A stretch of DNA of 20,970 bases from JBMOLK01 sp049325575 (GTDB lineage Bacteria > Bacillota > Clostridia > Acetivibrionales > Acetivibrionaceae): assembly GCA_049325575.1 (NCBI GenBank), contig JBMOLK010000043.1:1-20970 (forward strand). Reading direction: 5' to 3'. Numbering within the stretch: the first letter of the stretch is position 1; every line of letters begins with the position of its first letter. Position numbers and translations under genes: made by a program. Shown here one piece after another: positions 15,616-20,970 of the stretch. The notes beneath the pieces are model-generated. The model was not told the origin of the DNA and did not search any database. It worked only from the letters and a program-made list of their open reading frames with translations.

Positions 15616-16617
15616 TTACATTTCTATAGATACCGCATGAGCAACACATGGTATGGTTTCCTTTTGCTGGTATGACATAGGTGAGAGTAAAGCTCCGGTA
15701 GCTATAACCAGAATCTTCTTAAGCTCTCCTTTTCTCATACGGTTTAGAAGGTGCCCATATGTGGTTGTTGCAGCGCAGGCGCAGCCGCTGGCACCTGCCA
15801 AAACAGGTTGATCATCCTTATACATTAAAATACCACAATCAGTGAGTATTTCTTCAGGTATGTGGATTCCATGCTTTTTTAGTAAATCTCCGGCAATACG
15901 GTGGCCTACCCTGCCCAAATCTCCCGTTGCAATAAGGTCATACCGGGAAGGTTCAATATTTAAGTCCCTTAGATGAGCTTCTATTGTATCAACTGCAGCC
16001 GGAGCCATTGCAGCCCCCATGTTGAAAGGGTCTGAAAGTCCCATATCCACCACGCGTCCAATAGTAGCTGCCACAACACGAGGTCCTTCTCCCTGCCCTG
16101 CAACAACTGCCGCACCTGCTCCTGTAACAGTCCACTGTGCTGTTGGCGGTTTTTGTGCTCCATACTCTGTCGGGTATCTGTACTGCTTTTCAGCAGCTGC
16201 ATTATGGCTTGAAGTACCCACAAGAGCATTTTTTGCAAACTTGCCGTCAACAATCGAGGATGCTATGGCAAGTCCTTCCATAGAGCTGGAGCAAGCCCCG
16301 TAAATACCAATGTACGGTACCCCAAGGGTTCTTGCTGTAAAACTGCTGGGTATTATTTGATTTATTAGATCCCCGCTTAAGAAGAACTGAACATCTTCTT
16401 TTTTAAGACCTGCCTTTTTTATTGCTGTTTCACATGCCTGCTCCAAAAACTTTTTTTCAGCCTTTTCATAGCTGTTCTGCCCAAGCCATATATCATCATG
16501 AAGCAAATCGAAGTCTTTTGCCAGATTCCCCTGGGCTTCAAATGGCCCTCCTATAGCAGCAGAACCGATAATTACAGGCTTTGATTCAAAAACCCATGTC
16601 TGATGCCCCTTTAGCAT
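15616..16617 (-). CDS. spoVAD: stage V sporulation protein AD (dipicolinate-binding, thiolase-like fold)
   Basis: A 333-residue protein, close to the usual SpoVAD length. The ATG directly follows the spoVAC stop (zero spacing); its GGGTGGGATG ribosome site lies inside the end of spoVAC, so translation is coupled. Features include HQTWVFESKPVIIGSAAIGG at the N-terminus, the thiolase-like GIYGACSSSMEG (C109), SSHNAA (H138), ATGDLGRVGHRIAGDLL and GASGCACAATTTYGH. SpoVAD is a soluble or peripheral protein of thiolase-like fold that binds dipicolinic acid at the spore inner membrane and has no known enzyme activity. It works with SpoVAC and SpoVAE. Confidence 0.96.
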   Translation of the reverse strand: MLKGHQTWVFESKPVIIGSAAIGGPFEAQGNLAKDFDLLHDDIWLGQNSYEKAEKKFLEQACETAIKKAGLKKEDVQFFLSGDLINQIIPSSFTARTLGVPYIGIYGACSSSMEGLAIASSIVDGKFAKNALVGTSSHNAAAEKQYRYPTEYGAQKPPTAQWTVTGAGAAVVAGQGEGPRVVAATIGRVVDMGLSDPFNMGAAMAPAAVDTIEAHLRDLNIEPSRYDLIATGDLGRVGHRIAGDLLKKHGIHIPEEILTDCGILMYKDDQPVLAGASGCACAATTTYGHLLNRMRKGELKKILVIATGALLSPMSYQQKETIPCVAHAVSIEM

Positions 16618-17097
16618 TTACATCCCACCCAACATCTTAATAATTACACTTATAATTGCTACCACGAAGGCCGAAAATACACCATATACAATAACGGGTC
16701 CTGCTACTTTGAACATGTTTCCCCCGACGCCCAGTACATACCCTTCACTCTTATGCTCAAGGGCAGCAGAGGAAATGGTATTGGCAAACCCGATAACAGG
16801 AACGGCTGTCCCTGCTCCTGCCCATTGGGCAATATGGTCATAGACTCCCAAACTTGTAAGCAGAACCGATATGAAAATAAGAACTGCAACAGTAGGATTG
16901 CCTGCGGTCTTTTCATTAAAATTGAAGTATGTCATAAAAAACCATTGAAGGCCCTGACCTATGGTACAGATGATACCTCCTACTATAAACGCCCTGATAC
17001 AGTTTTTAAGTATGGGTGTCTTGGGCTCCCTGGCTTTGGCAAAATCCTGGTACTGCTGTTGTGCAGGGGTCAGGTTCTTCCTTTTGATACTTGACAT
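16618..17097 (-). CDS. spoVAC: stage V sporulation protein AC (membrane channel subunit)
   Basis: A 159-residue membrane protein, ATG start with AAGGTGATATGA upstream. A polar N-terminus (residues 1-30, including LTPAQQQYQDFAKAREPKTP) precedes hydrophobic segments at about 33-55, 70-88 and 132-155. Signatures are GGIICTIGQGLQWFF, SLGVYDHIAQWAGAGTAVPV and GFANTISSAALEHKSEGYVL. In Bacillus, SpoVAC acts as a mechanosensitive channel for dipicolinate during germination. It begins 12 bases after the DUF421 gene and abuts spoVAD. Confidence 0.96.
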   Translation of the reverse strand: MSSIKRKNLTPAQQQYQDFAKAREPKTPILKNCIRAFIVGGIICTIGQGLQWFFMTYFNFNEKTAGNPTVAVLIFISVLLTSLGVYDHIAQWAGAGTAVPVIGFANTISSAALEHKSEGYVLGVGGNMFKVAGPVIVYGVFSAFVVAIISVIIKMLGGM

Positions 17098-17109
17098 TCA
17101 TATCACCTT

Positions 17110-17970
17110 CTATCTCAATAAGTATGGCTTAAGCTTATCCATAAGCTGTTTTAGTTTCTCTGCGTCTTTAGAATACATGCTCTTTGCATTGTTGTCCTTA
17201 GTTTCCAGTGCAAAGGTCATAAGGTCAGCCTGGCTTTTTTCAAGGTTTGCATAAAGCAATTCCTTTACTTTGGGCTGTGGAAGCTGAACCGAATCATCAA
17301 AAAGATCCAGGTACAAGTCTCCGGATGAGTCTACCTGTCCGATAAAAACATTATCAAGGGATACTCCGCTGTTCTCCAGTTGTATTCCCAGCCATTCCTT
17401 GTTAAGGCCCAAGGAGGACAAGGGCTCGTTTAAAATGTTACCGTCCAGTATAACTGTTTGAGATTCAGCCTGCGGTGCAACCTTCATACCTAAATCATGG
17501 GCAGTTACAGGTTTTTTATCGGATTTCATAAACACATTTATGTCTCCAGTTACTTCCATAACCGCAAATTCTACATCCGCCAGATTAAAGGCATTTTTAG
17601 ACCTAAGCTCTCTTAATAGCTCTTCCCCTGTAAGTCTTGCCTGAAGAAGACTCTCCTCCATAATCTTTCCATGCTTGATCAATACGGTTTCCTTACCGTT
17701 AATCAGGTCGTGAACCAGCTTGCTCTTGACCGACAGGTAATCCAGAGCTATAGGGAGTATTGCCCAAACACCAAGGGCTATAAATCCGAAAGCCAGGCTT
17801 GTAATAATATTTACAGAGATTAATGCCGCAATTATCGCAACAACAATATAGCTAACAAACCTAAAAGGTGTCATCCTTATTATATTTTTTTTACCCATCA
17901 GCCTGATTAACAAAAGTGTCAAAAAGAATAATGAAACCGATCTAAGTAATATTTGTATCCATTCCTGCAT
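17110..17970 (-). CDS. 2Duf-like spore membrane protein: DUF421 (YetF) fused to DUF1657
   Basis: A 286-residue protein, ATG start with a modest GAGGGTAT site upstream. Residues 4-81 hold three transmembrane helices (ILLRSVSLFFLTLLLIRLMG; YIVVAIIAALISVNII; GFIALGVWAILPIALDYL). Residues 85-225 are the soluble YetF-type domain (NGKETVLIKHGKIMEESLL; ELRSKNAFNLADVEFAVME; DSSGDLYLDLFDD). Residues 237-282 (LEKSQADLMTFALETKDNNA...) match the DUF1657 core of the small proteins at both ends of the operon, so the two domains are fused. Such DUF421+DUF1657 proteins are known as 2Duf in Bacillus, where they accompany extra spoVA operons and raise spore resistance to wet heat by changing the inner membrane. 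Its place directly before spoVAC supports this role here. A repeat element separates it from the DUF1657 gene upstream. Confidence 0.88.
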   Translation of the reverse strand: MQEWIQILLRSVSLFFLTLLLIRLMGKKNIIRMTPFRFVSYIVVAIIAALISVNIITSLAFGFIALGVWAILPIALDYLSVKSKLVHDLINGKETVLIKHGKIMEESLLQARLTGEELLRELRSKNAFNLADVEFAVMEVTGDINVFMKSDKKPVTAHDLGMKVAPQAESQTVILDGNILNEPLSSLGLNKEWLGIQLENSGVSLDNVFIGQVDSSGDLYLDLFDDSVQLPQPKVKELLYANLEKSQADLMTFALETKDNNAKSMYSKDAEKLKQLMDKLKPYLLR

Positions 17971-17984
17971 TTTATACCCTCAAC

Positions 17985-18090
17985 TATTGAGATCGAACTG
18001 TAAACTTAGATAAATTTGATTAGCAAGCTATTTGAAATCAAATAAACTTAAGCGAATCATATAATTTATCTTTACAGTTCGTTATCTCTA
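17985..18090 (-). repeat. structured inverted-repeat element, copy 2 (DUF1657-2Duf junction)
   Basis: The core spans 17989-18088 (100 bases), with TA at 18089-18090 and TATT at 17985-17988. On the minus strand it begins GAGATAACGAACTGTAAA and ends TTTACAGTTCGATCTC. Inside, GATAAATT pairs with AATTTATC, where copy 1 has GATAAAC with GTTTATC, a compensatory change. A central TTTGATT/AATCAAA hairpin with AGC-TT-GCT at its tip is also kept, as is the loop sequence ATTCGCT. As with copy 1, the TAG stop of the upstream gene is the edge of the element. Confidence 0.72.
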
Positions 18091-18300
18091 ATTTCCTTTA
18101 AATTGTGGTTCTTGTAATTCCAAAGTCTGAAGCCTTTTTTCCAGATCGTTTATAATACCCTCCGTAGTTTCAAGTGCTTCATTATATACTGTTCTTGTTT
18201 CTTCATCCATTGTTTGAGCCATATAAAGTCTTAAAGTCCCCTGGCTTCCTTTTAAGGTTGCCAGAGTCTGTTTAACCTTTGAAGCAACTGTCACTTGCAT
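18088..18300 (-). CDS. DUF1657 small protein, first gene of the spoVA-type operon
   Basis: A 70-residue protein, ATG start with GGAGG 4 bases upstream. It starts MQVTVASKVKQTLATLKGSQ, continues GTLRLYMAQTMDEETRTVYN, and ends LELQEPQFKGN, sharing the QEPQFK ending with the DUF1657 protein at 15015-15230. It is mostly helical and soluble, with no transmembrane segment. The role is unknown; families of this type are confined to spore formers and are linked with spoVA genes. The stop codon overlaps the repeat element downstream. I did not find a convincing sigma-G or sigma-F promoter upstream on this strand. Confidence 0.85.
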   Translation of the reverse strand: MQVTVASKVKQTLATLKGSQGTLRLYMAQTMDEETRTVYNEALETTEGIINDLEKRLQTLELQEPQFKGN

Positions 18301-18418
18301 CTACCTCCATTTCCTGTATTATTCTTACTTTTATTGCTTGATTTGATTCAAAAAACAGACTTGAAATATCTGTAATACTAATCCCTTTATGTGGATTACC
18401 ATTTAATTCTACAAATGC

Positions 18419-18447
18419 GAATAAAGCTCTACTTCGTTGGTATACTA
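18419..18447 (+). promoter_or_regulatory. sigma-G-like (forespore) promoter of the DUF421 gene
   Basis: GAATA at 18419-18423 and TATACTA at 18441-18447 are 17 bp apart. This agrees with the forespore sigma-G pattern (GMATA, CATNNTA) except for the first base of the -10 box. It would start a transcript about 70 bases before the DUF421 gene at 18524. Confidence 0.5.
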
Positions 18448-18468
18448 GAGATAGCGAACGTTCAATCT
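18446..18468 (+). repeat. possible collapsed mini-copy of the inverted-repeat element
   Basis: TAGAGATAGCGAAC matches the 5' end of the two long elements (TAGAGATAACGAAC) at 13 of 14 bases and is followed at once by GTTCAATCT, like their 3' end GTTCGATCT. The two terminal repeats thus appear joined with the centre lost. It overlaps the -10 box of the sigma-G-like promoter and could form a short hairpin or operator. Chance similarity is not excluded. Confidence 0.35.
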
Positions 18469-18523
18469 GTTTAATAATTGATTATACGTGGCTTGTAACA
18501 GATTTTAATAAGGAGGTTATCCA

Positions 18524-19237
18524 GTGCCAATTATTCTTACTGTTATTATAAGATCTATTATTTCATTTTTTGCATTGTTGATTCTGGTACGGTTGATGGG
18601 TAAGCAGCAGGTAGCCCAGCTAACATTCTTCGATTACATTGTTGGTATAACCATCGGTTCTATAGCAGCCAGCCTCTCTATACAGGCGAACGAGAATTGG
18701 ATGCCTATCTTTACCAGCATGACTATCTGGACTATTCTTGCGATACTGGTTGCATATTTGGGTGTACGCAATATTTGGGTCCGAAAGGTTGTAGATGGAG
18801 AGGCAACAGTCGTAGTTGAGAATGGAAAAATTCTTGAGAAAAACCTAAAGCGCATCAGGATTCCCACAGATGAACTCATATCAGAGCTTCGTACCATGGG
18901 AGTATTCAATATGTCTGATGTGGAGTTTGCAATGTTCGAACCGGGCGGAAAAATCAGCATACAAAAAAAGTCCCAAAAACAGCCGTTAACTCCCGGCGAT
19001 CTGAATCTTCCTACCCAGTATGACGGACTACCTACAAACTTGATTATGAACGGCATTCTGCTTGACGATGCCCTTCGCTCACTGAATTTGACCAAGGCTT
19101 GGCTCAATCATCAATTGGGTAAACAGAACATACACAATATCAGTGATGTTTCGCTGGCACAGCTGGACACCAAGGGAAATCTATATGTGGACCTTGAGGG
19201 AGATAGACCTTACTATATCATACCTACAAACACTTAA
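18524..19237 (+). CDS. DUF421 (YetF-family) membrane protein without DUF1657 tail
   Basis: A 237-residue protein, GTG start with AAGGAGG 7 bases upstream. Three transmembrane helices lie at about 4-25, 36-54 and 60-82. The YetF soluble domain follows: DGEATVVVENGKILEKNLKR, ELRTMGVFNMSDVEFAMFEP, and near the end DTKGNLYVDLEGD. It is a paralog of the 2Duf-like protein at 17110-17970 but ends right after the YetF domain. It is divergent from the spoVA-type operon and has a sigma-G-like promoter, so forespore expression and a spore inner-membrane role are likely but not shown. Confidence 0.9.
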   Translation: MPIILTVIIRSIISFFALLILVRLMGKQQVAQLTFFDYIVGITIGSIAASLSIQANENWMPIFTSMTIWTILAILVAYLGVRNIWVRKVVDGEATVVVENGKILEKNLKRIRIPTDELISELRTMGVFNMSDVEFAMFEPGGKISIQKKSQKQPLTPGDLNLPTQYDGLPTNLIMNGILLDDALRSLNLTKAWLNHQLGKQNIHNISDVSLAQLDTKGNLYVDLEGDRPYYIIPTNT

Positions 19238-19421
19238 ATCTACTATAGACTGGTACCTTGCAGCGCTATTCTTTTCTAGAGCCATGCGAGACACAAACAT
19301 AGGAAGTGCATTTTTAAAATTATGAATGACTGGAAATATGTTATGTTAAAAAGCTCTAGTAGGAATAATTACTGATATTGTGGAAAACCTATATTAAAAA
19401 ACTATAAAGGGAGGTTTTATT

Positions 19422-19775
19422 TTGACAGGGCTTTTAATGAAACTGGTTATTTGTCCGGTGACACTCTTAATTTCTGATGTTCTATTTAATGGGGTAAACT
19501 ATTATAACATTTATCAACCCATAATTGTTGGAATTGTACTTGCTGTAGCAGCACACATGATGGAATTACTCCTGCTAAGAAAGGGAACGCTTAGGATGAG
19601 CAATATTGCAGATTTTATAGCTGCTTTTGCAATTGTTTATCTAAGCCAATTTCTTTTGCCCTTTGCAGCAGTTACATTTACAGGTGCACTTTTTACAGCT
19701 GCCTTACTTACCATTACCGAACATTTTCAGCACTTATACCTGATTAAATCAGGTAAGACCAGAAAAACAGCATAA
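19422..19775 (+). CDS. DUF2512 (YndM-like) four-helix membrane protein
   Basis: A 117-residue protein, TTG start with GGGAGG about 9 bases upstream. Four hydrophobic segments lie at about 5-23 (KLVICPVTLLISDVLF), 32-52, 60-78 and 82-100, with the motif EHFQHLYLIKSGK at the C-terminus. This fits the small YndM/DUF2512 membrane family of spore formers; yndM of Bacillus is linked to sporulation, and the spore-gene neighbours agree. The molecular role is unknown. The 184 bases before it hold no gene; they contain a 7-bp inverted repeat (CTAGAGC at 19276-19282, GCTCTAG at 19353-19359) but no promoter I would call. Confidence 0.82.
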   Translation: MTGLLMKLVICPVTLLISDVLFNGVNYYNIYQPIIVGIVLAVAAHMMELLLLRKGTLRMSNIADFIAAFAIVYLSQFLLPFAAVTFTGALFTAALLTITEHFQHLYLIKSGKTRKTA

Positions 19776-19795
19776 ATATTTTATATTATTAAGAC

Positions 19796-19819
19796 GGGGG
19801 CTTGATGCCCCCAAGTTTT
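19796..19819 (+). terminator. GC-rich terminator after the DUF2512 gene
   Basis: GGGGGC (19796-19801) pairs with GCCCCC (19807-19812) around TTGAT, and AAG then TTTT (19816-19819) follow. It lies 20 bases after the stop, between converging genes. The T-tract is short, so efficiency is uncertain. Confidence 0.65.
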
Positions 19820-19856
19820 CCGTAAAATAATGTTATCTCTAAAAGACATCCGGAGT

Positions 19857-20970
19857 TTAATTTGGAAGCCTTATATCACCAAGATTAGTCTTGGTTTTTA
19901 GTCTCCCAGTTGAATCCTTTTTCATCCTGATCATATCCACAAAAGCTTCCAACCTTGTCATATAGCCTGCTTCACCGGTCATTTCGTCAATAATAAGTGT
20001 AATTATCGAAATACCATATTTCTCTTGTACTTCACTAAATGCACACTGTGCAATTATTTCCGGCATACAGGTAAAGGGGTATAAATGAATAACTCCATCA
20101 AATTTATATTCTGCACTTAATATGGAACAACCAATTGTGTGAATTCCATGGCCTCCTATATCATCCGTTCTCATGTACTCCTTTCCTGCTTCATGGGGTT
20201 TGTTTTTAAGCTTAAAAGGCAGCATCTTCTTAATAAAATGGTCTGTAATCCAGTGACTTATGCTAAGATTATTATGTACTTCCACCCCCATATTGCCCAG
20301 CTTCTTTTCCAGTTCAAAATTTATAAGCGGGTGTGCCCCAACGTACATTTCTCCAACTATAGAAACTCTTACAGGTTTATATTTTTTATCAATGGGAATT
20401 TGTTTTAGTGACCTGCGGGTCTTTTTAATTATGTTCCATATATTTTTATAGCCTCTGGCTTTTTGAACGCGGTTATGAAACTGTGACATTACCCTGTCTG
20501 TTTGACCTTTGTTTATTTCTCTGCATCTTATATATCTTTCAAGCTCACTTAGTCTATCAATCATATACACTGTTCTAGTAGCATATATTATTGCCCTGAT
20601 CATATTTAAGGTACTTTTTCCTTGTGTCAGGGGCTTTATTTTGTTAAGGAATTCCTTTACGGATAGATTGGACAAATCAAGACACACAAATTCCACCTTA
20701 TAATCCAGGCTTTTTAGTATTTCTGCCTGCAGGTCTCCATAGTATCCAAGCCTGCACTGGCCGCAGCCGCCACCGAAAACTATAAATTCGGCACCGTTTT
20801 CTATACCGTAAATAAAGTCACCCAGTATTGTTTTAAAAGGCAGGCAAGCAAACTCTGGTGAATGTGTTGTTCCCCTCTCCAGCGGTCCTTTAGTACAAAA
20901 AGGAGGCATTACATAATCAATGCCGGCTGTCTCAAGTAAAACTCTTATAGGTACATACATGTTTCCCATG
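19857..20970 (-). CDS. 2-hydroxyacyl-CoA dehydratase/activase-related protein (DUF2229-like), 5' end outside window
   Basis: The frame runs from the right edge to a stop at 19859-19857, about 370 residues. The first in-window Met (20969) is probably internal, since no ribosome site is visible and family members usually begin a few residues earlier. Cysteines at 25, 42, 69 and 72, with FGGGCGQCRLGYYGDLQAEI, look like ligands of a [4Fe-4S] cluster, as in the dehydratase subunits and the large activase-associated proteins of the 2-hydroxyglutaryl-CoA dehydratase family. Later motifs are GEMYVGAHPLINFELEKKLG, GHGIHTIGCSILSAEYKFDG, and FTCMPEIIAQ followed by a TLIIDEMTGEAGYMTRLEAF segment. Many clostridia carry such proteins with no known substrate. 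An ATPase activase partner may lie to the right of the window. Confidence 0.82.
   Translation of the reverse strand, partial: MGNMYVPIRVLLETAGIDYVMPPFCTKGPLERGTTHSPEFACLPFKTILGDFIYGIENGAEFIVFGGGCGQCRLGYYGDLQAEILKSLDYKVEFVCLDLSNLSVKEFLNKIKPLTQGKSTLNMIRAIIYATRTVYMIDRLSELERYIRCREINKGQTDRVMSQFHNRVQKARGYKNIWNIIKKTRRSLKQIPIDKKYKPVRVSIVGEMYVGAHPLINFELEKKLGNMGVEVHNNLSISHWITDHFIKKMLPFKLKNKPHEAGKEYMRTDDIGGHGIHTIGCSILSAEYKFDGVIHLYPFTCMPEIIAQCAFSEVQEKYGISIITLIIDEMTGEAGYMTRLEAFVDMIRMKKDSTGRLKTKTNLGDIRLPN

Noticed and set aside
15015..18300. CRISPR array or phage region
   Set aside because: Repeats here are only two ~100-nt elements without spacers, and the genes are ordinary spore genes; no integrase, transposase or phage structural gene was seen anywhere in the window.
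19276..19359. 7-bp inverted repeat CTAGAGC/GCTCTAG upstream of the DUF2512 gene
   Set aside because: The arms are 70 bases apart, short, and not linked with any other signal; chance is the simpler reading.

Overview
The window is AT-rich, spore-former DNA: strong GGAGG-type ribosome sites, TTG and GTG starts, SpoVA spore proteins, a LoaP-type NusG paralog, and clostridial-style stalk and TPR proteins. It most resembles a member of the Clostridia, perhaps the Ruminiclostridium/Acetivibrio group. That placement is inference from protein style; no rRNA or tRNA gene is present to fix it.

Left region (1-7130). A truncated sigma-54-type regulator leaves on the minus strand. A long spacer follows, then loaP (772-1278). 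After a probable terminator and a good sigma-A promoter (TTGATA-N17-TAGAAT) come three co-oriented genes: a membrane protein with a cytoplasmic helix-turn-helix-like domain, a transmembrane segment and a Pro/Ser/Thr-rich outer stalk (1528-2652); an exported stalk-domain/TPR protein (2715-4262); and a 928-residue exported paralog with fifteen 47-residue TPR units (4294-7080). All three carry the same short G-x-x-N-x-V-[AV]-[VA]-G strand motif outside the membrane. With loaP next door they form a plausible, apparently undescribed trans-envelope sensing or assembly system, the most interesting part of the window. A terminator closes it at 7093-7130.

Middle region (7179-14349, minus strand). In transcription order: a TetR regulator with a consensus promoter and a 24-bp palindromic operator, a CheW, a methyl-accepting chemotaxis protein, a soluble hybrid histidine kinase with five PAS domains plus REC and Hpt, and a CheY-like response regulator. 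No CheA is present. Two or three very small plus-strand ORFs (14541-14965), one apparently frameshifted, end at a strong terminator shared with the next region.

Right region (15015-19819). A forespore spoVA-type operon on the minus strand reads DUF1657, a DUF421+DUF1657 fusion (2Duf-like), spoVAC, spoVAD, spoVAE, DUF1657. It is divergent from a plus-strand DUF421 gene with a sigma-G-like promoter, followed by a DUF2512 (YndM-like) membrane gene. Together these suggest dipicolinate uptake and inner-membrane properties of the spore. The right edge holds a 2-hydroxyacyl-CoA dehydratase/activase-like protein, cut at its 5' end.

Two copies of a 97-100 nt inverted-repeat element sit in the cheW-mcp and DUF1657-2Duf junctions. 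Each supplies the TAG stop of the upstream gene, and they show a compensatory base-pair change. A collapsed mini-copy lies next to the DUF421 promoter.
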